Positions 1 through 14,820 of a DNA stretch of 46,457 nt are shown here, piece after piece. The DNA lies in assembly GCF_001428405.1 (NCBI RefSeq), contig NZ_LMSL01000014.1, positions 119,183 through 165,639 on the forward strand, written 5' to 3'. Source of the DNA: Frateuria sp. Soil773. GTDB taxonomy: Bacteria > Pseudomonadota > Gammaproteobacteria > Xanthomonadales > Rhodanobacteraceae. The position numbers and the translations under genes were made by a program. Positions within the stretch are counted from its first letter, which is position 1; every line of letters begins with the position of its first letter. Below the pieces are notes generated by a model. That model made no database searches. It worked only from the letters and a program-made list of their open reading frames with translations, and was not told the DNA's origin.

Positions 1-226
1 CTGGCCTCAGAAGCTGTTCAAAATCCCCTGGGCATTCCCTATGAAACGTCATCCCAGCGGCTCTCAACGGCCGCAGGAATGACGAGCAGGGGAACATGAA
101 GGGATTCCAGTCCGACAGGGAAATTTTGAACAGGCTCTCATCTACACCATCGGTTGTGGCGCGGCGAAACAACCTCTTGAAACATCACAGCTAGCGGCCG
201 CGCTCCGGCGACCGCGGCGCAACGGC
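1..226. repeat. Dispersed intergenic repeat copy at left edge
   Basis: No gene is visible downstream of gltD in this stretch. Bases about 46-139 (GCGGCTCTCAAC, then GCAGGAATGACGAGC, GGGATTCCAGTCCGACAGGG and TTTGAACAGGCTCT) match, block by block and in the same order, the sequence at 46215-46399 near the right edge. A shorter relative ends at about 22752. A GCTGTTCAAAATC block at 13-25 resembles GCCTGTTCAAAATC at 46403-46416. It is a non-coding interspersed repeat. No T-tract terminator for gltD was recognised here. Confidence 0.6.
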
Positions 227-6437
<6,211 letters not shown>

Positions 6438-6523
6438 CTCCCGCCTCCGCGATCGAAATCCGCCAGGGTGCAAGCGACCCTCGCCGTCGGAGACAGCGAT
6501 GCCGTATGCATGGATACGGCTCG

Positions 6524-6552
6524 ACTAAAGCACATTTGTTGCTATGCGTCAA
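6524..6552 (-). promoter_or_regulatory. Putative sigma-70 promoter of gltBD
   Basis: On the minus strand TTGACG (6552-6547) is followed after exactly 17 bp by TTTAGT (6529-6524). These match the consensus at five and four of six positions. The implied start near 6517 leaves an untranslated leader of about 80 nt before gltB. This is a motif match only. Confidence 0.5.
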
Positions 6553-6689
6553 AAAGCGAATGGACGGCCAAACCCCGGCTTGCCGCAATCGACCGCCTGG
6601 CGCCGTCTGGACGTCGAACCGTCCATTTATCGTTGCATGTGAAACCTTCCCCAATCGCGCCTGGACGATGCCCCGCAAGGCTCCCGCGC

Positions 6690-6722
6690 AAAAAAAATGG
6701 CGCGCCGGCAGCGGCGCGCCAT
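6690..6722 (-). terminator. Rho-independent terminator of TonB receptor gene
   Basis: On the minus strand an 8-bp perfect GC stem (GGCGCGCC at 6720-6713 and 6706-6699) with a 6-nt loop is followed by AT and a run of eight T (complement of the A-tract 6690-6697). It begins about 25 bp after the stop of the receptor gene at 6747. This is a textbook intrinsic terminator, and it separates the receptor gene from gltB. Confidence 0.88.
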
Positions 6723-6746
6723 GTCGGACGACGCAGATCGGCCAGG

Positions 6747-9569
6747 CTACAGCTTGAACTTCACCCCGAGGGTGTAGAAACGGCCGACCGCTCCCGACTG
6801 TGCGTAGGTCGGGTTGTAGTTCAAGGCGGCGTAGTTGAACGGATCGAACGGCGCCTTGCGGCCGAACGCGTTGAGCACCGAGGCGTTCACCGAGAAGTGG
6901 TCGGTGATCGCGTAGCTGCCGGTCAGGTCGAACGTGGTGAACGAGGCCATCCGGCAGGAGGCCGGCAGGTTGTCGCCGTCCGCATTGGTCGACAGGCAGC
7001 CTTCGCCCTGGTCGGGCGCGGTCAGCTTCAGGCCGCTGGTGTAGTACAGCGTGCCGGTGATGGTGGCCGGCCCGAAGCTCACGCTGTTCGCCCACGAGGC
7101 GCGGTAGCGCGGCGTGCCGGCGCCCGAGGACAGGCCGTACGGCCCGTGCGTGCCCACGAAGTGCTCCGTGCTGCCGTCCTGCAGGGTCAGGTCCCAGCGG
7201 ATGATCTTGGTCGCGGTCAGTTCGCTGGTGAGCTTGGCGCTCGCGCCCAGGTCGAACCGCCCGATCAGGTCGACGTCCACGCCCTTCGTGCGCAGCGCGT
7301 TCTGGTTCACGTAGGGCGCCGCCACGATGGCCGGGCGCGCCATCGCGTCCGGATACAGCGGATCGGGCTTGTCGACGGTGACGCCGGTTCCCGGCGGCAG
7401 CGGCAGGCCGGCGTAGTAGGCGGCCAGCACCGCGCTGGTATCCGCCTGCGCGATCACCCCGGTCTTCTTGATGTCGTAGTAGTCGACCGACGCGCTCAAC
7501 TGGTCGATCGGCTGGTAGACCACGCCGAAGGTGTAGCTGCGCGACTTCTCCGGCTTCACCTTGTCGTTGCCGATGGAGTCGTAGCCGATCACGTAGCGGC
7601 GGGTGTAGAAGTCGTTGCCGTGCGCGGCGGCGAAATCGTCCGGCACCGTGTAGCCGGCGAAGCCCACCGCCTCGCTGGAACCGTTCTCGGCGAAGCTCGG
7701 GGCGCGGAAGCCCTTGGAGTAGGTGCCGCGGATCGCCAGCGAATCGAACGGCTTCCACTTGAAGCCGACCTTGGGCGAGATGTTGCTGCCGAAGTCGGAG
7801 TAATGGTCGTAGCGGCCGGACACGTCGACCTCCAGCGACTCCAGCAGCGGCGCGTCGAACTCCGCGTAGAGGCCGCCCACCGTGCGCTTGCCGAAGGTAT
7901 GCGCGACGCCGATGCCCTGCGCGGCGTTGCCCGGGTTGAGATCCGGATCGGACTGCTCCTCGTGGCGCAGGTCCACGCCGGTGGCGAAGCCGAGCGAGCC
8001 GCCCTTCAGGTCCATCAGGGCGCGCGAGACGTGGAAGTCGAGCGACTGCAGGTCGGTGGTGGAGGTCTTGTTGAGGGTCGGCGCGAGCGCGGCGACGGTG
8101 GCCCGCGAGTTCTTCGACGGATCGATGAAGTTGTAGCTGCCGTCCCGGATGTCGCTGAGCAGTTGCGCGTAGTTGAGGAACTGGTAGTTGTTGACGTCCA
8201 GCGAGGTGTGGTTGATCACCAGCGCGCTGTCGTAGTTCCACTCGCCGAAGGTGCCGTGGATGCCGCCCACCACGCGCAGGTTGTGGTTGGTGTTGTCGAT
8301 GGCGCCGTTGTTGTCCAGCTCCGGGAAGGCGTAGTTGATGAGCGCCACCTTGCCCTGCGCGGCGAACGGGTTGTTCGGGTTGAGCTGGCCGTTGCTCAGG
8401 TACACCGGCAGCGCCAGGCTGTTGGTGTTGTTCGGGAAGCTGGTCTGGATCTGCGCGGGCGCGCCGGTCGTCTGCGTCTCGTTCTGGTAGTAGCTGGCGC
8501 CGATGTAGGCCTCGCTGGTTTCGCCGACCTTCACGGTGAGCCGGCCGTAGACGCCCAGGCGCTTGGACTCGGGCTGGATCTGGCCGAGCCGCGCGAAGTT
8601 CTGCGCGCAATAGCTTCCGGGATTGTTGGCGTCGCCGCTGACCAGGCTCGTCCCGGGGCCGCACGGACGCAGCGGCTGGTACACGCTGCCCGGGTCGGCG
8701 ACGCCCGTGGTGATGTCGCCCGGTACGCCCAGGGTGCCCGGCCGCACCGTGCCGTAGATCGACCCGGAGCGCAGGCTGGGCTGGCCGCCGATCGCGTTGT
8801 CGCCGCCGACGCTGGACAGGTCGGCCGAATCGAAGGGGAAGCCGCGGTCGGACACCTTGATCGGATCGTCCTTCTGCGCCTCGATGCTGAGGTAGGCGTT
8901 GTAGCCGTCCTTGTTCAGGTCGCCGCCGCCGAACAGGAAGGTCGCCCGCCGCATGGTGCCGCCGCCTTTCTGCGAGGTGCCGACGTCGGCGCTCGCCTGC
9001 AGCCCCTTGAAGTCGTGCTTCAGGATGATGTTGACCACGCCGGCGATGGCGTCCGCGCCATAGAGGGACGAGGCGCCGTCCTTCAGCACTTCGATGCGCT
9101 CGATCGCGTTCACCGGGATCGAATTGAGATCGACGAACGAACGCTGGCCGTCGTCCGCGAGGCCGTAGCTGGCCGAGCGGCGGCCGTCGATCAGCACCAG
9201 CGTGGAGTTGACCGTGAGGCCGCGCAGCGCGACGCCGGACGAGCCGGCGGCGAAGCCGGCGGTGAAGGCGTTGGGAATCGAGCCGCTGTTGTCCGCCGAG
9301 ATGGCGCGGATCACGTCGGAGATGGTCTTCAGTCCGCTGCGCTCGATCTGCGCCGCGCTGATCTGCACCACCGGCGAGGGCGTCTCCACGTCGACGCGCG
9401 GCAGTGCCGATCCGGTGACCGTGATGGTCTGCAATTCCTGTGCGTTCTGCGATTGCGGCGGCGGCTGGCCAGCGTCGTTGCCGGCGGGCGGCGCGGTTTG
9501 GGCATAGGTCGCGACGGCCGGAGAAAGCAATAACCCAGCCAACGCAAAAGCGAGCTTGTTAGGCTTCAT
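6747..9569 (-). CDS. TonB-dependent outer-membrane receptor (large, 940 aa)
   Basis: This is an outer-membrane active transporter driven by TonB-ExbBD; the substrate cannot be read from the sequence. A signal peptide (MKPNKLAFALAGLLLSPAVATYAQ) is followed by a TonB-box-like stretch (LQTITVTGS). The plug domain follows at about residues 55-190 (DVIRAISADNSGSIP, GLTVNSTLVLIDGRR, VNAIERIEVLKDGASSLYGADAIAGVVNIILK). The remainder is a beta-barrel ending in the aromatic VGRFYTLGVKFKL, as outer-membrane insertion requires. The plug style resembles the large Xanthomonadales/Caulobacter-type receptors rather than classical siderophore receptors, so a sugar, peptide or other organic substrate is possible. 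GAGGA precedes the ATG. It has its own terminator, so it is probably monocistronic. A palindrome at 9804-9821 lies about 235 bp upstream. Confidence 0.92.
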   Translation of the reverse strand: MKPNKLAFALAGLLLSPAVATYAQTAPPAGNDAGQPPPQSQNAQELQTITVTGSALPRVDVETPSPVVQISAAQIERSGLKTISDVIRAISADNSGSIPNAFTAGFAAGSSGVALRGLTVNSTLVLIDGRRSASYGLADDGQRSFVDLNSIPVNAIERIEVLKDGASSLYGADAIAGVVNIILKHDFKGLQASADVGTSQKGGGTMRRATFLFGGGDLNKDGYNAYLSIEAQKDDPIKVSDRGFPFDSADLSSVGGDNAIGGQPSLRSGSIYGTVRPGTLGVPGDITTGVADPGSVYQPLRPCGPGTSLVSGDANNPGSYCAQNFARLGQIQPESKRLGVYGRLTVKVGETSEAYIGASYYQNETQTTGAPAQIQTSFPNNTNSLALPVYLSNGQLNPNNPFAAQGKVALINYAFPELDNNGAIDNTNHNLRVVGGIHGTFGEWNYDSALVINHTSLDVNNYQFLNYAQLLSDIRDGSYNFIDPSKNSRATVAALAPTLNKTSTTDLQSLDFHVSRALMDLKGGSLGFATGVDLRHEEQSDPDLNPGNAAQGIGVAHTFGKRTVGGLYAEFDAPLLESLEVDVSGRYDHYSDFGSNISPKVGFKWKPFDSLAIRGTYSKGFRAPSFAENGSSEAVGFAGYTVPDDFAAAHGNDFYTRRYVIGYDSIGNDKVKPEKSRSYTFGVVYQPIDQLSASVDYYDIKKTGVIAQADTSAVLAAYYAGLPLPPGTGVTVDKPDPLYPDAMARPAIVAAPYVNQNALRTKGVDVDLIGRFDLGASAKLTSELTATKIIRWDLTLQDGSTEHFVGTHGPYGLSSGAGTPRYRASWANSVSFGPATITGTLYYTSGLKLTAPDQGEGCLSTNADGDNLPASCRMASFTTFDLTGSYAITDHFSVNASVLNAFGRKAPFDPFNYAALNYNPTYAQSGAVGRFYTLGVKFKL

Positions 9570-9870
9570 CGACGTGTCCTCATTGTGGGGTGCTGCTACG
9601 CAACGTGCTCATCGAAGCCCGCTGTCGAGGGGAAGGCCGGAGGCCGCGCGACAACGAATGAGCGGGGAAGTTGCAACCCGAGTCTTCCACTTTCGCGACC
9701 CGTCTACAAGTACTTAACTTTACGAAAGTTTTTTCGGCTTCCGGACCGGGATCTGGCACGTCGGATGCATGCCGCGATGCGGCTTTGCAACAAAACATCC
9801 ATACGTTTGGACGTCCATACGATCATCGAAAACGCGGCACGGAAAGCCCCTGACGCGACCGCGGCATCGC
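9570..9870 (-). promoter_or_regulatory. Intergenic region upstream of the large TonB receptor
   Basis: This 301-bp stretch contains no supported gene. Two inverted repeats stand out. AACTTT-ACG-AAAGTT (9716-9730) is a perfect 6-3-6 repeat in the most AT-rich part, about 150 bp before the receptor start. CGTtTGGACGTCCAtACG (9804-9821) is an 18-bp palindrome with a single mismatched pair. Either could be an operator for the receptor gene at 6747-9569. No clear Fur box (GATAATnATTATC-like) is visible. Confidence 0.4.
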
Positions 9871-12045
9871 TCAGAAGTCGAGCCGCACGCCCAGCGTCGC
9901 GCCGCGTCCCGGCGCCGGTTCGTAGTAGCGGCCGTTGCCGTCGTTGACGATGACTGAACCGACGATGCGGCGGTCGAACAGGTTGTCGATGCGCGCGCTC
10001 AGGCGCAGCGTTGTGCCGTGCAGCGCAAAACCGTAGGCGATGTCCACGGCGGTGCGCAGGTAGCCTGGCGCGCGGGCGCTGTTGCGGTCGTCCGCGATCA
10101 CGCTGCCGGCGCCGTCCAGCTCGAGCCCGCCGCGCCAGCCGAGCGCCGTCCCGCGCTCCAGCCGCAGCGAGCCGTAGGCTTGCGGCACGCCGGGAATCCT
10201 TGCGCCGGCGCGTACCGGCACGTCCGGCAGCGGGCACGGCGTGGCGGCGCAGGTCAGGAACGCGCTGCGCACCGTGGCCTGCAGCCGGGTGAGGCCGAGC
10301 GCGAGGCGCCAGCCGCGGCCGAGTTCGCCGCGCAGTTCCAGTTCGGCGCCCTGGCGCCGGGTGCGGCCGATGTTGCGGTAGGTGGAGCGTCCGCCCAGGT
10401 TGCTCGCCACGCCCAGTTCGTTGCGGCTGTCGGCGCGGAACAGCGCGGCATCCAGTTCCAGCGCCGGCGCGGGCCGCCATTTCAGGCCCAGCTCGGCATT
10501 GCGGCTGCGCGCGGGATGCAGCCCCAGCGCGAGGCCGGCGCCGCCGTCGGCGCGGTAGCCCAGTTCGGCGAAGGTCGGCGTCTCGAAGCCCTCGCCCACG
10601 CTGGCGTGCAGGCGCCAATGCGGGCCTGGCCGGTACTGCACGCCGGCCACCGGCGTGGTCGCGCCGAAGCTTGTGCGGCCGCTGTCGTCCGGATTGCCTG
10701 CCGCCGCGTAGCGGTCGCGCACGCGGAACCGCACCCGGCTGCGGCGCGCGCCGAGCAGCACGGTCCAGCGGTCGGCGACGCGCCAGTACCCTTGCGCGTA
10801 CTGGTCGGCATTGGCCACCCGGTCGTCCTCGTCGCGGCGCAGGCGGCCGCGCACGCCGAGCGCGTCGCCCACGAAGTTCTCGTAGCCGCGGCGCTGCTGG
10901 TCCTGCGCATCGAAGCTGCCGCCCAGCACGAATTGCAGCGGCCGGCCCAGCCAGCGGCCGCGATGCGTCCAGCGCAGGTCCAGGCCGCCGTAGCCGCCCG
11001 CCAGGTCCACCACGCCGCCCGCGCTGAGCGGGCTGGCCTGCGCGCCCGGCGGGATCGACAGCACCTGCCGCACGCCGCGCCGGCCGGCATAGGCCATCGC
11101 GCGCAGCTCGTCGTGCCCGCCCAGCGGCTGCTCGTAGACCGCTCCGGCCTGGCTCTGGTGCACGCTCTTGCGCGTGTCGTACTGGCGAGCCACCGCCGGC
11201 GCCTGCCGCGGATCGGCATGCCACTGCGCGGCGGTGAGGCCGAGCGGATCCTGCGCGCCCGGCACCGCCAGCGTGTTCACCACCAGCACGAGCTGCCGTC
11301 CCTGGCCCAGGTCGAAGCCGAACCGGGCATTGCCCGATTCGCGCTGCGCGCGGCTGTGCGCGCGGTAGCCGTCTGTCCGGAAATGCGACAGGGCCAGGCT
11401 GTAGTTCACCGGGCCGGCGATGCCGTGCGTGTCCGCGCCCAGGCGCAAGGCGCCGTCGCTGCCGCCGGACACGTCCAGCGTGCTGTGCGGGGTCGCTTCG
11501 CCGGGCGCGCTCCACAACTGCACCACGCCGCCGGAGGAGTTGCCGTAGAGCGCGGAGAACGGGCCGCGCAGCACCTCCAGCCGGTCCGCCGCGCCGAGGC
11601 TGAAATGCGACAACTGGCCCTGCCCGTCCGGCATCGTCGCCGGAATGCCGTCCGCGTACAGCCGCACGCCGCGCACGCCGAAGGTGGCGCGGGCGCCGAA
11701 GCCGCGGATCGAAAGCTGCTCGTCCTGCGCATAGTTCTGCCGGTCGCGCGCCAGCACCCCGGGCACGCCGACCAGCGCCTCGGAAAGATTCACGCCCGGC
11801 TTGCCGCTGTCGCCCGGCGCCACGCCGACCGCGCTGAACGACAACGGCAGGTCGAACGGCGGAATCTCCAGGCGCGCCGCCTCGACCTTCACCGCCGGCA
11901 GCACGACCGCGGAAGGCGTATCGGCCGCCGCGGCCGACGGCGGCCCGCCGCACAGCAGCGCCTCCATCGCCAGCGCCGCAGCGACATGGCGGCGCTTACG
12001 CCTGTTCTTCATCGCGGCCGGGGATCTGTCCATTGCAATGGTCAT
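9871..12045 (-). CDS. TonB-dependent receptor, siderophore/iron-type
   Basis: This is a second TonB-dependent outer-membrane transporter, 724 residues, close to the usual length of ferric-siderophore and ferric-dicitrate receptors. After a basic N-terminus and signal segment (MKNRRKRRHVAAALAMEALLCGGPPSAAAA) comes the plug domain: VNLSEALVGVPGVLARDRQNYAQDEQLSIRGFG, GVRLYADGIPATMPDGQGQ and DRLEVLRGPFSALYGNSSGGVVQLWS. The barrel contains NAELGLKWRP and IDNLFDRRIVGSVIVNDGNGRYYEPAPGR and ends in LGVRLDF. The iron-type assignment is inference from plug and barrel style. Three in-frame ATGs compete (12045, 12033, 12012); an AGGATG upstream of 12033 makes that start plausible too. It is unrelated in sequence style to the larger receptor next to it, and no Fur box was recognised upstream. 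Confidence 0.88.
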   Translation of the reverse strand: MTIAMDRSPAAMKNRRKRRHVAAALAMEALLCGGPPSAAAADTPSAVVLPAVKVEAARLEIPPFDLPLSFSAVGVAPGDSGKPGVNLSEALVGVPGVLARDRQNYAQDEQLSIRGFGARATFGVRGVRLYADGIPATMPDGQGQLSHFSLGAADRLEVLRGPFSALYGNSSGGVVQLWSAPGEATPHSTLDVSGGSDGALRLGADTHGIAGPVNYSLALSHFRTDGYRAHSRAQRESGNARFGFDLGQGRQLVLVVNTLAVPGAQDPLGLTAAQWHADPRQAPAVARQYDTRKSVHQSQAGAVYEQPLGGHDELRAMAYAGRRGVRQVLSIPPGAQASPLSAGGVVDLAGGYGGLDLRWTHRGRWLGRPLQFVLGGSFDAQDQQRRGYENFVGDALGVRGRLRRDEDDRVANADQYAQGYWRVADRWTVLLGARRSRVRFRVRDRYAAAGNPDDSGRTSFGATTPVAGVQYRPGPHWRLHASVGEGFETPTFAELGYRADGGAGLALGLHPARSRNAELGLKWRPAPALELDAALFRADSRNELGVASNLGGRSTYRNIGRTRRQGAELELRGELGRGWRLALGLTRLQATVRSAFLTCAATPCPLPDVPVRAGARIPGVPQAYGSLRLERGTALGWRGGLELDGAGSVIADDRNSARAPGYLRTAVDIAYGFALHGTTLRLSARIDNLFDRRIVGSVIVNDGNGRYYEPAPGRGATLGVRLDF

Positions 12046-12107
12046 CCTAACCGCGGCGGCCGCGAAACCGGCTCGCCCCGCCCAGCCGGCTCGGCGATAA
12101 TCGGCCG

Positions 12108-13325
12108 ATGCCCCTTTCCGTCCGCTCCGCCCGTCTCCCCGTCTGCGGCCTGCTGGCCGCCCTCGTGCTGGCCGCCGGCCTGCCGCCCGCGCCGGCGCAC
12201 GCCCAGAGCAAGCAGCAGGCCGAGGCGAAGAAGAAGCTCGCCGACGTGCGCAGCAAGATGGAGGAGCTGGCCAAACGGCAGGCCGAGACCGCCGAGCAGC
12301 GCGACAGCCTCAACGCGGCGCTGGCCAGGCAGGCCAACGCGCTGGCCGTCGCCGCGCGCGCCGTGCGCGACACCGATACCGCCCTCGCCGCCAAGCAGCG
12401 CGACCTGGCGCAATTGCAGGACCAGCGCGCCGAACTGCAGAAACGCCTGGACGGCCAGCGCGCCGCCATCGCCGACCTGCTGCGCGCCACCTACACGCTG
12501 GGCCGCGGTTCGGACCTGCGCCTGCTGCTCGGCGACCAGGACCTCGCGCAGATCTCGCGCGCCCTGGCCTACTCCCGCTATTTCCAGCAGGACCGTGCGC
12601 AGCGCGTGCAGCAACTGATGTCCGACCTCGGCCACCTGCAGGAACTGGAAACCGCCATCGCCGCCGAGCAGCAGGCACTGCAGGCCACCCGCGCCGAACG
12701 GGAGAAGCAGGCCAAGGCGCTCGCCCGGCAGCGCGCCGAGCAGCAGAAGCTCGCCGCCCAGGCCGACGCGCAATACAAGGACCAGGGCGAGCGCCTGTCC
12801 GCGCTGAAGCAGAACGCGCAGTCGCTGACCGCGCTGGTCGACAAGCTGCAGAAGGCGATCGACGAGGCCGCGCGCGAGGCGGCCCGCGAAGCCGAGCGCG
12901 AGGCGGCCCGCCAGCGCCGGCATCCCGGCCGCGTCACCACGCCCAGCCCGCCGACCGGCACCGCCGCGGCGAACATCCGCGGCAACCTGCCGTGGCCGGC
13001 CAGCGGCGTGGTCAACAGCTACGGCAACGGCGTGCTGATCAAGGCGCCGGGCGGCAGCGAGGTGCACGCGGTGGCACGCGGCAAGGTGGTCTACGCGGCG
13101 TTCCTGCGCGGCTACGGCATGCTGATCATCGTCAACCACGGCAACGGCTGGATGAGCATGTACGGCAACAACGAAAGCCTGCTGCACGGCGTCGGCGACC
13201 AGGTCGACGCCGGCCAGGCGGTGGGCACCGCCAGCCCGCCCACCGGGGTGAACACCGGGGTGTATTTCGAGCTGCGCCAGAACAACAAGCCGGTCGATCC
13301 GCGCAGTTGGCTGAGCCGGCGCTGA
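12108..13325 (+). CDS. envC: EnvC-like murein hydrolase activator (degenerate M23)
   Basis: This 405-residue exported protein fits the EnvC family, which activates periplasmic amidases that split septal peptidoglycan during division. A signal peptide (LLAALVLAAGLPPAPAHAQ) is followed by about 240 residues of coiled coil rich in K, E, Q, A and R, then a LytM/M23 domain from about residue 285 (GNLPWPASGVVNSYG to YFELRQNNKPVDPRSWL). The zinc ligands of active M23 peptidases are missing: the H-x(n)-D pair is absent, and the terminal HLHFE-type motif reads VYFELR. This is typical of EnvC, which acts as an activator, not an enzyme. It is followed, after a hairpin, by a ctpA-type gene, a pairing common in gammaproteobacteria. 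Confidence 0.9.
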   Translation: MPLSVRSARLPVCGLLAALVLAAGLPPAPAHAQSKQQAEAKKKLADVRSKMEELAKRQAETAEQRDSLNAALARQANALAVAARAVRDTDTALAAKQRDLAQLQDQRAELQKRLDGQRAAIADLLRATYTLGRGSDLRLLLGDQDLAQISRALAYSRYFQQDRAQRVQQLMSDLGHLQELETAIAAEQQALQATRAEREKQAKALARQRAEQQKLAAQADAQYKDQGERLSALKQNAQSLTALVDKLQKAIDEAAREAAREAEREAARQRRHPGRVTTPSPPTGTAAANIRGNLPWPASGVVNSYGNGVLIKAPGGSEVHAVARGKVVYAAFLRGYGMLIIVNHGNGWMSMYGNNESLLHGVGDQVDAGQAVGTASPPTGVNTGVYFELRQNNKPVDPRSWLSRR

Positions 13326-13335
13326 GGCGCCGCGC

Positions 13336-13357
13336 GCCGGCGGTGAATTCCGCCGGC
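13336..13357 (+). terminator. GC hairpin between envC and ctpA
   Basis: A perfect 8-bp stem (GCCGGCGG / CCGCCGGC) with a 6-nt loop starts 11 bp after the envC stop. There is no T-run after it, so it may be an mRNA-stabilising hairpin or a weak terminator rather than an intrinsic terminator. Confidence 0.4.
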
Positions 13358-13438
13358 GGCCGACTGTCGTAGGATGATCCCCCTCGCCTTTCCTGTCGGC
13401 GCCGCCCCGCGACGCCTCGGTTTCCCGGAGTCCCGCGC

Positions 13439-14812
13439 ATGCGTCTTTACCACCCCCGCCTGGCCTGCCTCGCCGCCCTGCTGATCGGCGCTCCCGCAGC
13501 GTACGCGCAGGACGCGCCGGCCGCGTCCGGCAGCGCCGCCGCGCCGCCGGCGGCCAGCGCCGGCCAGGACGCCAAGGCGCCCGACGGCGCGGCGGTCGAC
13601 CGCGTCGACCTGGACGACGTGCGCAATTTCAGCCGCGTCTACGAAGTGGTGCGCCAGGCCTACGTGGAAAAGGTCGACAACAAGACCCTGATGAAGGCCG
13701 CGATCAGCGGCATGCTGAGCGGCCTCGACCCGCACAGCGAGTACCTCGACAAGGACGGCCTGGCCCAGCTCAGCGAGGACACCACCGGCCAGTACAGCGG
13801 GCTCGGCATCGAGGTGCTGCAGGTGGACGGCAGCCTGAAGATCGTCGCGCCGATCGACGACACCCCGGCCGCGCGCGCCGGCATCAAGCCCGGCGACACC
13901 ATCGTGAAGATCGACGGCAAGCTGGTCGACCAGGAGAACGTCGACGAGATGTTCAAGCAGTTGCGCGGCGCGCCCGGCAGCAAGATCACCCTGACCATCG
14001 TGCACGAGAAGAACGACAAGCCGGTGGACGTGCCGCTGGTGCGCGAGCAGATCTCGATCACCAGCGTGAAGCTGCGCCAGCTCGAGCCGGGCTACGTCTA
14101 CATCCGCATCAGCCAGTTCCAGGAAGACACCGCCAGCGACCTGGAGAAGAAGCTCGCCGACTACATCCGCAAGAACGGCGCGCCGAAGGGCGCCGTGCTC
14201 GACCTGCGCTCCAATCCCGGCGGCCTGCTGACCGCGGCGGTCGGCGTCAGCGACGACTTCCTCGACTCCGGCACCATCGTCAGCACCCGCGGCCGCCTGG
14301 CCGACGCCAACATGAAGTTCACCGCCCACCCCGGCGACCTGCTGCACGGCGCACCGATGGTGCTGCTGACCGACAACGGCACCGCCTCGGCCGCCGAGAT
14401 CGTCGCCGGTGCGCTGAAGGACAACCAGCGCGCGCTGATCATCGGCCGCCGCACCTTCGGCAAGGGCGTGGTGCAGACCGTGCTGCCGCTGGACGCCGAG
14501 CATGCGGTGAAGATCACCACCGCCCGCTACTACACGCCCAAGGGCATCTCGATCCAGGCCGAGGGCATCAAGCCCGACATCGCCCTGGCCGACCTGGCGG
14601 TGAACAAGGCCGACAGCCCGCCGATGCTGATCGGCTCGGAAGCCGACCTGCCCAACCACCTCGCCAACGAGGACAGCCGGGCCAGCAGCGACATCGACAA
14701 CGACGGCAGCGCCGAGAACGCCAAGCTCGCCACCTCCGACTACGCCCTGTCGCAGGCGCTGAACGTGCTGAAGGGACTGGCGCTCAACCGCGGCACCGCC
14801 GGCGGCAAGTAG
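13439..14812 (+). CDS. ctpA: C-terminal processing peptidase, S41 family (CtpA-like)
   Basis: This 457-residue periplasmic serine protease of family S41A trims or degrades envelope proteins, often peptidoglycan hydrolases. After a signal peptide (MRLYHPRLACLAALLIGAPAAYAQ) and an Ala/Gly linker comes the N-terminal helical region (RNFSRVYEVVRQAYVEKVDNKTLMKAAISGMLSGLDPHSEYLD). A PDZ domain follows at about residues 115-200 (YSGLGIEVLQVDGSLKIVAPIDDTPAARAGIKPGDTIVKIDG). The tail-specific protease core contains the catalytic serine in DNGTASAAEIVAGALKD and the catalytic lysine in GRRTFGKGVVQTV. Length and domain order are normal for CtpA. It lies directly downstream of the EnvC-like activator, so both probably act in cell-wall remodelling. 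It is convergent with the next gene, 8 bp apart. Confidence 0.94.
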   Translation: MRLYHPRLACLAALLIGAPAAYAQDAPAASGSAAAPPAASAGQDAKAPDGAAVDRVDLDDVRNFSRVYEVVRQAYVEKVDNKTLMKAAISGMLSGLDPHSEYLDKDGLAQLSEDTTGQYSGLGIEVLQVDGSLKIVAPIDDTPAARAGIKPGDTIVKIDGKLVDQENVDEMFKQLRGAPGSKITLTIVHEKNDKPVDVPLVREQISITSVKLRQLEPGYVYIRISQFQEDTASDLEKKLADYIRKNGAPKGAVLDLRSNPGGLLTAAVGVSDDFLDSGTIVSTRGRLADANMKFTAHPGDLLHGAPMVLLTDNGTASAAEIVAGALKDNQRALIIGRRTFGKGVVQTVLPLDAEHAVKITTARYYTPKGISIQAEGIKPDIALADLAVNKADSPPMLIGSEADLPNHLANEDSRASSDIDNDGSAENAKLATSDYALSQALNVLKGLALNRGTAGGK

Positions 14813-14820
14813 CGGGCCGC

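Larger units (their letters stand above)
6438..6746 (-). promoter_or_regulatory. gltB upstream region with TGGACG-type motifs
   Basis: This 309-bp gap lies between the stop of a TonB receptor gene and gltB, both on the minus strand. It holds the receptor's terminator (6690-6722), a promoter candidate (6524-6552), and two motifs sharing a TGGACG half-site: TGGACGGCCA at 6561-6570, and TGGACG-N6-CGTCCA at 6608-6625. They sit just upstream of the putative -35 element and could bind a regulator. No small ORF here is convincing. Confidence 0.45.

Noticed and set aside
12046-12107. Fur box upstream of the iron-type TonB receptor
   Set aside because: The 62-bp gap is GC-rich and holds no GATAAT-type repeat; iron control is therefore not supported by sequence.
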